A DNA stretch of 10,341 bases from Deltaproteobacteria bacterium (GTDB lineage Bacteria; Desulfobacterota; SM23-61): the NCBI GenBank assembly GCA_026388915.1, contig JAPLIW010000445.1, positions 1 to 10,341 on the forward strand, read 5' to 3'. The translations under genes were made by a program, and so were the position numbers. The notes below the pieces were generated by a model that was not told where the DNA came from, searched no databases, and saw only the letters and a list, made by a program, of their open reading frames with translations. Every line of letters begins with the position of its first letter. Within the stretch, counting starts at the first letter, position 1. Below are positions 1 through 5,251 of the stretch, piece after piece.

Positions 1-1
1 C

Positions 2-29
2 TTTGCAAAGGGGGGTGGGGGGGGATTTC
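2..29. repeat. Partial G-run palindromic repeat, copy 1
   Basis: The stretch ends in a long G run interrupted by one T and then GATTTC. It matches the right half of the fuller copies at 2878-2923 and 4758-4796. The left half is missing, either because the window starts inside the element or because the copy is degenerate. It lies outside coding sequence, like the other two copies. Confidence 0.6.
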
Positions 30-124
30 AGCGATGGGTATGCTAATTGATATAGCTTTGATACGATTTTCAAGCGGCTAAATTGATACAAAATTCCGAA
101 TTCCGAATTGGGTAACGCCCGATA

Positions 125-218
125 GGCCCGGCTCATTTTGCGGAAGCACGGAGGGATCTCCGAGTGGATTTCTTCTCCCGCCGATGCTTTTTCCGCGCAA
201 CGCCCTTGCTTCCGGGCC
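125..218. ncRNA. Candidate structured RNA or nested inverted repeat
   Basis: Nested complementary arms are visible: GGCCCGG (125-131) with CCGGGCC (212-218), GCGGAA (140-145) with TTCCGC (191-196), and a small hairpin CGGAG-ggat-CTCCG (149-162). GGAAGCA (142-148) can instead pair with TGCTTCC (207-213), so two exclusive folds are possible. It lies upstream of the best promoter at 272-300, so it is either a separate transcript, part of a longer leader, or simply a DNA inverted repeat. It matches no tRNA, SRP RNA or riboswitch that I recognise, and the strand is undetermined. Confidence 0.25.
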
Positions 219-271
219 ACAAGTTTGCTTTTACACAAGAAAGAGAATCGAAAAAGTGAAGCGGGCAAGCC

Positions 272-300
272 TTGACAGCCCCTTGATTTTTATCTATTTT
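272..300 (+). promoter_or_regulatory. Sigma-70-like promoter for the polyamine operon
   Basis: A perfect -35 hexamer TTGACA (272-277) is followed after 17 bases by TATTTT (295-300), which matches four of six positions of the -10 consensus. Transcription would start near 307, giving a leader of about 180 bases before the ATG at 486. The position and direction fit the two-gene operon at 486-2817. This rests on motif reading only. Confidence 0.45.
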
Positions 301-452
301 CCGGTCGTCCATTTCTGCGGTTGCGGCCGATTCGATCAGCCAGTCAGGGAATATTTTGCAAAGTACTTGAAATCGAACCCGCCCCGGGGGAAAATAAACC
401 CCTGAAGCCCGTGAGCCCCGTTGGGTACGACCTATGACCACGGGTTATTCTT

Positions 453-466
453 TGGAAAATTTTCCA
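453..466. promoter_or_regulatory. Perfect 14-base palindrome in the leader, possible operator
   Basis: TGGAAAATTTTCCA is a perfect dyad lying 19 bases upstream of the ATG at 486, after the predicted transcription start. An operator for a dimeric repressor or a small RNA hairpin near the ribosome site would both fit. AT-rich palindromes of this length can also occur by chance. Confidence 0.3.
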
Positions 467-485
467 GGTTTCGGAAAGGGAAAAG

Positions 486-1670
486 ATGAAAAAGCAAAAG
501 CCGGCCTGTCCCGGGAGGAAAAAATATCTCGCCGGGAAAAGAATTCTTCCCGCGCCGATTTCTAAAGATACGGATATCGCCAAATTAATTGACAACCTGG
601 ACGCCTATAACGGCGGAAGATTGAGAGCCGCCTGCCATTTATTAAGGGACAAATATTCCCGGGAGGATGTGACCGTGGGATTAAGCCTGGCAGGGGCTTT
701 AACCCCGGCCGGTTTAGGGCCTTCCGCCGTCATTCCGCTGATGAATCACGGTTTTGTCGACTGGATGACCGCAACCGGAGCCAATATGTACCACGACCTG
801 CATTTTGCGTTCAATCTACCGATGCATCGAGGCAGCCATCTGGTGGATGACGCCGATTTGAGGGAAAAGGGGGTGACCCGGATTTACGACATCCTCTTCG
901 ATTATGAGGATGTGTTGATGGAAACGGATCGAAGATTGAGAAAAATTCTGGTGCGCCCTGAATTCCAGAGAGAAATGGGAACCCGGGAGTTTTATCATCA
1001 CCTGGGGAAGGTCATGAATGAATTCGAAAGGAAGAATCGTCTGGGAGAGGTGAGCATCGTCGCCGCAGCCTACCGAAACGGGATCCCTGTCTTTACGTCA
1101 TCCCCGGGGGACTCCACCATTGGAATGAATGTGGCCGGGCTGGAGCTTCTGGCCGAAGCCGCCAGCCTGCGGGATCGATTCAAACTGAGAATCAACCCGA
1201 GCATCGACGTCAACGACTCAACCGCCATCATCTTGAACGCCAAGCTGTATGAGCGCGGGAAAACGGGGGTGATCCTGATCGGCGGCGGAAGCCCGAAAAA
1301 CTTCATGCTCCAAACGGAGCCGCAGATCCAGGAAGTGCTCATGATCCCGGAAGTGGGCCAGGATTACGATATCAATGTAACCGATGCCCGGCCGGACACG
1401 GGAGGATTGTCGGGGGCCCCGCCGAGCGAGGCGGCCAGCTGGGGCAAGATCGACCCCACCAAGCTGGAGGAGACCGTGACGGCTTACCTGGATGTCACGG
1501 TGGCCTTACCCCTGATGGTTGCCTATGTGATGCGGACCACCCGGCCCAAAAAACGGAAAAGACTGTATGACCGGGGGCCGGAACTGCATAAGAAGCTGAT
1601 CCAGTCCTACCTGGAAAACAACCGGGAAGTAAACCAGCTGAAAAGCCTCATTCAAAAACTGTCCGCGTGA
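486..1670 (+). CDS. Deoxyhypusine-synthase-like NAD-dependent aminobutyltransferase (possible homospermidine synthase)
   Basis: This 394-residue protein belongs to the deoxyhypusine synthase (DHS) family, a cytosolic NAD enzyme that moves the aminobutyl group of spermidine through an imine on an active-site lysine. The motif SEAASWGKI (314-322) corresponds to human E323/W327/K329, which makes Lys321 the likely catalytic lysine. A glycine-rich segment with GGG at 266-268 and SGAPP near 309-313 also fit. By hand alignment, human His288 becomes Asn272 and human Asp316 becomes Leu308, so the acceptor side of the pocket differs from true DHS. Bacteria have no eIF5A, so hypusine formation is unlikely. 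With an ornithine-decarboxylase-like gene 16 bases downstream, homospermidine synthesis or a related polyamine transfer is the best inference. The basic C-terminal tail (about 350-394) looks lineage-specific. The start is supported by GGAAAGGG 5 bases upstream. Family is certain; the exact reaction is not. Confidence 0.85.
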   Translation: MKKQKPACPGRKKYLAGKRILPAPISKDTDIAKLIDNLDAYNGGRLRAACHLLRDKYSREDVTVGLSLAGALTPAGLGPSAVIPLMNHGFVDWMTATGANMYHDLHFAFNLPMHRGSHLVDDADLREKGVTRIYDILFDYEDVLMETDRRLRKILVRPEFQREMGTREFYHHLGKVMNEFERKNRLGEVSIVAAAYRNGIPVFTSSPGDSTIGMNVAGLELLAEAASLRDRFKLRINPSIDVNDSTAIILNAKLYERGKTGVILIGGGSPKNFMLQTEPQIQEVLMIPEVGQDYDINVTDARPDTGGLSGAPPSEAASWGKIDPTKLEETVTAYLDVTVALPLMVAYVMRTTRPKKRKRLYDRGPELHKKLIQSYLENNREVNQLKSLIQKLSA

Positions 1671-1686
1671 AGGAAGGAAAACCGGA

Positions 1687-2817
1687 ATGAAAAAAAAGCT
1701 CCTGGCCCTGGCGGAAAAGCACGGAACTCCCCTGTTCATCCTCGACCATGAAAAAATCAGGAAAAATTACCGGATTTTCAAGAAGAACCTGCCGCGGGTC
1801 CAGTGCTATTACGCGGTAAAAGCAAATTCGAATCAGGAGATCATCAAGACCCTGTTCGATGAAGGTTCCAGCTTCGACGTGGCTTCTTACAACGAGTTCA
1901 TGCAGGTTTACGAGTACCTAAAGCATTTCGAGGAAAAGGACAAAGATTTTTTCATCTGGGACAAGATTATTTTCTCCAACACCATAAAGGACCCGGAGAC
2001 CCTGCGGAAGATCAAACGGTACCGGCCCCTGGTGACCTACGACAACAGCGACGAGCTCAAGAAAATAAAGGGACATTGCGACACGGCCGGGCTGGTTTTG
2101 AGGTTAAAGGTGCCGGACACGGGCTCGCAGGTCGAGATGAGCTCCAAGTTCGGGGCCGAACCGGGAGACGCCAATCATCTGATCCGGCAGGCTTTTGACG
2201 CGGGGTTGGTGGTGGAAGGGTTAAGCTTTCATGTGGGGAGCCAGTGTACCAATTTCGACAACTACACCGCCGCCCTGGCGATCACCTCCGAAATTTTCCA
2301 TGAGGCGCGCAAAAAGGGATACAACCCGAAAATCGTGGACATCGGGGGTGGATTTCCGGTGCCCTACGACGCGCAGGTTCCCAGATTCGAAAAGCTGGCC
2401 CAATTGATCAATGCCGAATGCCAACGCCTCTTTCCGGAAGACATCGAGATCATCGCCGAACCGGGAAGGTTCATCGTGGCCACGGCGGCGACGCTCATAT
2501 CCGAAATTATCGGCAAAGCCCGCAGGGACGGGAAGATCTTTTATTACATCAACGACGGGGTTTACCACACCTTCTCGGGCGTCGTTTATGATCACTGGAT
2601 CCCCAATTTCCACTCCTTCGGGCGCGGGGAAAAGGAGGTCTGCGCGGTCGTCGGGCCCACCTGCGACAGTTTTGACAAGGTGTCCCTCTCCGAACAACTT
2701 CCGGGGAACCTGGGAATCGGAGATTACCTCTACACCGAAAACATCGGCGCCTACAGCATCGCTTCTTCGACGAAATTTAACGGCTTCGACGGCGCCCGGA
2801 TCATTCATATTTATTAG
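1687..2817 (+). CDS. Type III (alanine-racemase-fold) PLP decarboxylase, likely ornithine decarboxylase
   Basis: This 376-residue protein carries the eukaryotic-type ornithine/diaminopimelate decarboxylase signatures in order. YYAVKANSN (41-49) has Lys45 as the PLP lysine. SFHVGSQC (180-187) has the ring-stacking His182. DIGGGFP (218-224) and EPGRF (258-262) bind the cofactor phosphate. GPTCDSFD (323-330) carries the second-subunit Cys326 and the substrate-binding aspartates. ENIGAYS (351-357) and FNGF (364-367) are typical of ornithine and lysine/ornithine decarboxylases. The expected reaction is ornithine to putrescine plus CO2, in a cytosolic dimer. The C326-D327 pair and the FNGF ending favour ornithine over diaminopimelate; lysine or carboxynorspermidine remain possible substrates. 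The gene starts 16 bases after the DHS-like stop, with AGGAAGGAAA as ribosome site, so the two are co-transcribed and share one pathway. It ends at a TAG codon, relevant to the in-frame TAG in porG. Confidence 0.88.
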   Translation: MKKKLLALAEKHGTPLFILDHEKIRKNYRIFKKNLPRVQCYYAVKANSNQEIIKTLFDEGSSFDVASYNEFMQVYEYLKHFEEKDKDFFIWDKIIFSNTIKDPETLRKIKRYRPLVTYDNSDELKKIKGHCDTAGLVLRLKVPDTGSQVEMSSKFGAEPGDANHLIRQAFDAGLVVEGLSFHVGSQCTNFDNYTAALAITSEIFHEARKKGYNPKIVDIGGGFPVPYDAQVPRFEKLAQLINAECQRLFPEDIEIIAEPGRFIVATAATLISEIIGKARRDGKIFYYINDGVYHTFSGVVYDHWIPNFHSFGRGEKEVCAVVGPTCDSFDKVSLSEQLPGNLGIGDYLYTENIGAYSIASSTKFNGFDGARIIHIY

Positions 2818-2877
2818 CCGTTTACTAAAGGGAAGGACAAAAATAAGGTGACATTGCAATGGGTCCAACATGCGCAG

Positions 2878-2923
2878 AAATCCCCCCATCCCCCCTTTTT
2901 TAAAGGGGGGCAAGGGGGGATTT
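2878..2923. repeat. G-run palindromic repeat, full copy 2 (possible bidirectional terminator)
   Basis: A near-perfect 46-base palindrome: AAAT, C-run, AT, C-run, then a central T/A stretch, then G-run, CAA, G-run and ATTT. It sits in the gap between the convergent plus-strand decarboxylase gene (ends 2817) and the minus-strand gene ending at 3013, where a strong hairpin could stop transcription from both sides. Related copies are at 2-29 and 4758-4796. Elements of this look are frequent in genomes of anaerobic Desulfobacterota and some other phyla. No mobility function is visible. Confidence 0.75.
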
Positions 2924-2983
2924 CCGGCTCGCATGGGCTTGATTCAAAATGCTGGCTTTGATCAGGGAAACTTATTTTGGCCC

Positions 2984-2998
2984 CTCTCCATAAGAGAG
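2984..2998. terminator. Small hairpin in the convergent gap
   Basis: CTCTC (2984-2988) and GAGAG (2994-2998) flank a five-base loop, 14 bases beyond the stop codon of the minus-strand gene ending at 3013. There is no clear T run after it on either strand, so it is a weak terminator candidate that could act together with the palindrome at 2878-2923. Confidence 0.25.
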
Positions 2999-3012
2999 CG
3001 GTTATTGTCAGG

Positions 3013-3414
3013 TCAGTCTGGCTTGGGGGCGTGTTCGACGAGGTGGGTTTCCAGCTGGTCGTCCAGGGCTCGGAGGCGCAGGGCCATCTTCTTGAGCATC
3101 TTCATGGCGATTTCCGGGGTGTTCTTGAGCAGGCTTTCGAAAGTATCGGGTCCGACCACGAGGACCTTGCTGTCCTCGAGGACTTCCACCGTGGCGGAGC
3201 GGTCCATGCCCAGGAGAAGGGCCATTTCCCCGATGAATTCTCCGTCCGAGAGTTCAGCCAGAACTTTTTCTCCTTTTCCGACTTTCTTTTTTACCCGGAC
3301 CTTTCCCTTCTGGATGATGAACATTTCGTGTCCGGCGTCTCCCTCGCGGCAGAGAATCGTTCCTTTGGCAAAATTCTTGCCGAATTTCCAGAAGAGCTGA
3401 TCTTCCCGACTCAT
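3013..3414 (-). CDS. Stand-alone cyclic-nucleotide-binding-domain protein (copy A)
   Basis: This 133-residue protein is a single cNMP-binding (CAP-effector-type) beta-roll domain. The opening KFGKNFAKGTILCREGD (10-26) and FIIQKGKVRV (32-41) give the glycine-rich beta strands. The phosphate-binding cassette IGEMALLLGMDRSATVEV (61-78) keeps both the Glu63 that contacts the ribose and the Arg72 that contacts the cyclic phosphate, so nucleotide binding is plausible. A helical tail (about 96-125) matches the hinge helix. There is no DNA-binding helix-turn-helix, kinase or channel domain, so it must act by partner binding. Its ATG overlaps the stop of the preceding gene (ATGA at 3411-3414), and the two proteins are clearly related, pointing to tandem duplication and possibly a heterodimer. 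The target is unknown. Confidence 0.85.
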   Translation of the reverse strand: MSREDQLFWKFGKNFAKGTILCREGDAGHEMFIIQKGKVRVKKKVGKGEKVLAELSDGEFIGEMALLLGMDRSATVEVLEDSKVLVVGPDTFESLLKNTPEIAMKMLKKMALRLRALDDQLETHLVEHAPKPD

Positions 3415-3830
3415 GGCGACAGGGGCTCCTTTCCCGGGGGCAAATCTCTTTCCTGGGCCAGCCGACTGATGATGTCATAGGCCTTTCTCAGACGGGAAGC
3501 CAGATTTCCCAGTACCTTTATTCCCAGGCCGTTTTTCTTCCGGAACAGCTCCTCCAGGACCTCCGGTTCCACGACCAGAATCTGGCTTTCTTCTTCCACC
3601 ACCGCGTTGATCGACCGGGGCTGGCCGAGCAGGCAGGCCATCTCCCCGAAGAAATCCCCTTCCTTCAGGATGTCAATGGTAACCTTTTGTTGCCCGACCC
3701 TCTTGTAGAGGCGGACCCGGCCTTTCTGGATGATGTACATCCCCGAACAGTCCTGTCCCTCTTCAAAGAGAAGGGCTCCCGGAGGAAATACCCTGCCGAA
3801 TTTTTTGAAGAGGAGCTTTTCTTCCCTCAT
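3411..3830 (-). CDS. Stand-alone cyclic-nucleotide-binding-domain protein (copy B)
   Basis: This 139-residue protein has the same single cNMP-binding fold as its downstream neighbour. KFGRVFPPGALLFEEGQ (10-26), YIIQKGRVRLYKRV (32-45) and the cassette FFGEMACLLGQPRSINAVV (60-78) are visible; Glu63 and Arg72 are kept, while the TA pair after the Arg-Ser is altered to IN. The C-terminal helix (about 104-127) is followed by a proline-rich end. I chose the ATG at 3830 because it forms an ATGA overlap with the stop of the secreted-protein gene and follows AAGGGG. The same frame stays open to 4163 only by running through that upstream gene. It has no DNA-binding domain. Sequence similarity to copy A suggests duplication followed by divergence, perhaps of ligand affinity. 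Confidence 0.85.
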   Translation of the reverse strand: MREEKLLFKKFGRVFPPGALLFEEGQDCSGMYIIQKGRVRLYKRVGQQKVTIDILKEGDFFGEMACLLGQPRSINAVVEEESQILVVEPEVLEELFRKKNGLGIKVLGNLASRLRKAYDIISRLAQERDLPPGKEPLSP

Positions 3831-4678
3831 CGCCCCTTTTTGACCTCCACCTGGAGCGAATAGACCAGGCTGACCTCTCCCTCGATCTTGACCAGGAAGT
3901 AGAACATGGCTGGCTTGTTCCCCGTGTTCCCCGACCGCACCTGGGGGTGAAAGACTCTTACCATGAAAGGAGATATCTCGAACAGGGAGCTTTGGCCGTC
4001 CTTCATCCTTTTTAACGACCGATTGAGAAAATCCCAGCGGACCTTCCCTCTCTTGTCCGCTCCATTCCACTGGACCGGTATGGCTTTCAGGGTCAGGGAA
4101 TGATTGGGCTTGAGGGAGATTTTGTAGATGTCGTAAATATCGGCGGTGCCGCTGAGGAAACACTCGTTGAAGATGTGGAGTCCGGGCTCGGAAGCCAGCA
4201 GTTCCAGAGCTTTCTCATAAGTCTCCGGGGCATCGGTTCCCGAGCTGCCGTCGTTCTGGTCCCAGAGAGAGATTTGCACAATATACTGGCCCAGAATCTC
4301 TCCGGAAAAACTTCCTCCCTTTCCCTGGATCTGAATCCGGTAGGCATCAGGCCGAGGTTCGGAATTGGAGGTCCATTCCAGGAGGAGCGGTTCTTCGCCC
4401 GGCTGGAGGTGGCTGCCTGCCCGGAGCCGGGCCCCGCTCGAATCGGTCAGGGTCCATTCCAGCCGGCCCCCTTTTCCCGCATTCCACTGGGGGGATACCT
4501 GAGCCTGGATGGTCTGGCCCGGCTTGACGGGTCCGATTTTCAGGACCTGTTCCCCCTCGTGGGTGACGAAGCCGCGGTGCTCCCCTTCGCCCACGATTCT
4601 CTCTTCGGCTCGGAGGGGGAGGGCAGCGGATACACCGCAAAGGATTGCCAGCAAGCAAATGAACTTCCAGCAGGGCAT
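3827..4678 (-). CDS. Secreted protein with two copies of a beta-rich module (PPC-like), function unknown
   Basis: I do not recognise this 283-residue protein as a named family. Residues 1-24 form a classic signal peptide: a short basic start, a hydrophobic core around 6-20 and a likely cleavage after Leu-Arg-Ala24. There is no convincing lipobox. The mature part contains two related modules. One has KPGQ at 52-55, PQWN at 63-66 and EW at 74-75; the other has KPN at 190-192, VQWN at 202-205 and RW at 214-215, with almost the same spacing. The alternating hydrophobic pattern resembles pre-peptidase C-terminal (PPC) beta-sandwich domains. It heads an ATGA-coupled operon with two cyclic-nucleotide-binding proteins. 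The start at 4678 is preferred because GAGGA lies 10 bases upstream and the signal peptide then begins at residue 1. Earlier ATGs at 4705 and 4771 lack good sites, and 4771 falls in a repeat. Confidence 0.7.
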   Translation of the reverse strand: MPCWKFICLLAILCGVSAALPLRAEERIVGEGEHRGFVTHEGEQVLKIGPVKPGQTIQAQVSPQWNAGKGGRLEWTLTDSSGARLRAGSHLQPGEEPLLLEWTSNSEPRPDAYRIQIQGKGGSFSGEILGQYIVQISLWDQNDGSSGTDAPETYEKALELLASEPGLHIFNECFLSGTADIYDIYKISLKPNHSLTLKAIPVQWNGADKRGKVRWDFLNRSLKRMKDGQSSLFEISPFMVRVFHPQVRSGNTGNKPAMFYFLVKIEGEVSLVYSLQVEVKKGR

Positions 4679-4757
4679 TGGCAAACAGTCCTCTGTGCCA
4701 TCCATGTGCAGAGTCTTCAAATCTTGTAAAGAATATTTGTTATGCGGACTTGCCTCT

Positions 4758-4796
4758 GAAATTCCCCCCACCCCTCTTTAGAAAAGGGGGGATTTC
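4758..4796. repeat. G-run palindromic repeat, copy 3
   Basis: GAAAT plus a C run, a short spacer with TTTAGAAAA, then a G run and GATTTC make an imperfect 39-base palindrome. It belongs with 2-29 and 2878-2923 but is shorter. It lies about 80 bases upstream of the secreted-protein start, between that gene and its possible promoter, so it would be transcribed into the 5' leader. Confidence 0.65.
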
Positions 4797-4820
4797 TGGA
4801 AGGCGCTGAATCTCGGGCCA

Positions 4821-4826
4821 AGTATA
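4821..4826 (-). promoter_or_regulatory. Possible -10 box for the secreted-protein/CNBD operon
   Basis: On the minus strand this reads TATACT, five of six matches to the -10 consensus, preceded by GTG. No good -35 sits at the right distance: the nearest, TTGTGG, is 20 bases upstream. If used, transcription would start near 4814 and cross the palindrome at 4758-4796 before reaching the ATG at 4678. Confidence 0.3.
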
Positions 4827-4866
4827 CACTTTTGACTGCGGCCCTACCACAATGTTCTTCGAGGAG

Positions 4867-4883
4867 AAAACGGAACTGTTCCG
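4867..4883 (-). terminator. Weak intrinsic terminator after the glutaredoxin-like gene
   Basis: On the minus strand CGGAA-CAG-TTCCG (4883-4871) is followed directly by TTTT (4870-4867), 25 bases past the TAA at 4909-4911. The stem is only five pairs, so it may be leaky. It would mark the end of the POR operon and separate it from the downstream secreted-protein operon. Confidence 0.4.
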
Positions 4884-4908
4884 CAGAAAGAAAGGCGGCC
4901 CTGCCGGG

Positions 4909-5157
4909 TTAAGCGATCCCCGCCTTCTGGAGGGCCTTCTCGATCTCGGCCTTCTCGAACCCCACGATGACTTCGTCGCCGATGATCAGGGTGGGAGTAG
5001 CCCTCCTTCCGGTTTTCCGGGCCAGCTCTTCCAGGTTCTTCGGATCTTTGATCACGTCTTTTTCGATGAAAGGAATCCCTTTTTGCGAGAGAAACTCCCT
5101 CGTCGTCTTGCAGGCGTGTCAGGTAGGGTTAAAATAAACGATGACCGGCTCAGCCAT
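4909..5157 (-). CDS. Glutaredoxin-like selenoprotein (UxxC) with in-frame UGA at codon 13
   Basis: Read through one UGA, this frame gives an 82-residue glutaredoxin/NrdH-type protein. It opens with strand VIVYFNPT and continues U13-H-A-C16, exactly where the family has CxxC; then comes the helix KTTREFLSQKGIPF, the cis-proline motif ATPT (53-56), IIGDEVIVGF (58-67) and a last helix ending at a TAA. Everything except the UGA codon (5121-5119) is intact, the length is normal, and GGAAGGA lies 6 bases before the ATG. The UGA replaces the N-terminal, nucleophilic redox cysteine, the position selenocysteine takes in known UxxC selenoproteins, and a stem-loop follows it. I therefore call it a selenoprotein thiol-disulfide reductase acting in the cytosol. 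I believe NCBI names a similar group Uxx-star glutaredoxin-like (seleno)protein; this is from memory. It follows porB by 94 bases. The alternative is a nonsense mutation of TGC or TGT. Confidence 0.82.
5085..5121 (-). promoter_or_regulatory. Candidate bacterial SECIS element directly after the UGA codon
   Basis: Downstream of UGA (5121-5119) the mRNA can fold GGGAG (5099-5095), loop UUU (5094-5092), CUCUC (5091-5087). An alternative six-pair version uses CGA and GAG with a two-base bulge, closing with CUC and UCG (to 5085). The apical loop lies about 25 bases after the UGA, inside the range bacterial SelB elements use, and opening the last G-C pair gives a loop beginning GU. The UGA is followed by CAC, the same context as the E. 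coli fdhF selenocysteine codon. It is read by eye, not folded by program. Confidence 0.55.
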
Positions 5158-5178
5158 GACGGATCCTTCCGTAAAAAA

Positions 5179-5247
5179 TTTCGGGTTCCGGGTTTCGAGT
5201 TTCGGGTTCAAAAATTGATTTTTGAGTCTTTGACTCGAAACCCGAAA
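5179..5247 (-). repeat. Hairpin-forming TTTCGGG repeat in the porB-glutaredoxin spacer, possible attenuator
   Basis: The 94-base gap holds CGGGTTTCGAGT (5189-5200) and its exact complement ACTCGAAACCCG (5233-5244), with an inner stem TCAAAAA (5208-5214)/TTTTTGA (5219-5225). An alternative outer pairing, TTTCGGGTT (5179-5187) with AACCCGAAA (5239-5247), would on the minus strand be followed at once by six T residues (5178-5173), a terminator-like layout. It could limit read-through from porB into the glutaredoxin-like gene or protect the 3' end of the por message. Motifs like this recur as short dispersed repeats in related-looking genomes. Confidence 0.55.
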
Positions 5248-5251
5248 CTGT

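Larger units (their letters stand above)
1..485. other. Non-coding leader region upstream of the polyamine operon
   Basis: I see no convincing gene here. Short open frames on both strands lack ribosome sites and any recognisable protein signature. From left to right it holds a partial G-run palindrome (2-29), three copies of TTGATA (47-52, 58-63, 83-88), a run of TTCCGAA-type sequence (about 92-108), a foldable stretch (125-218), a sigma-70-like promoter (272-300), a possible leader hairpin with arms CCCGTG (408-413) and CACGGG (439-444), and a perfect 14-base palindrome (453-466) just before the first gene. The ribosome site GGAAAGGG (473-480) sits 5 bases before the ATG at 486. Confidence 0.6.

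Noticed and set aside
149..166. tRNA-like string around CTCCGAGTGG
   Set aside because: No acceptor stem, anticodon arm or T-loop consensus could be laid out; not a tRNA, including selC.
2221..2934. Minus-strand open frame of 237 codons opposite the decarboxylase
   Set aside because: It begins inside the palindromic repeat, overlaps a certain gene and has no ribosome site or recognisable domain.
3831..4163. N-terminal extension of CNBD copy B to the ATG at 4163
   Set aside because: The extra part lies in another frame of the secreted-protein gene; the ATGA overlap at 3827-3830 gives a clean start.
4681..4702. Sigma-54-like TGGCAC...TTGC on the minus strand just before the secreted-protein ATG
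   Set aside because: The spacing between the two elements is about 10 bases instead of 5, and the segment is the ribosome-site region.
4679..4771. Longer starts for the secreted protein (4705 or 4771)
   Set aside because: They bury the signal peptide, lack good ribosome sites, and 4771 lies within the palindromic repeat.
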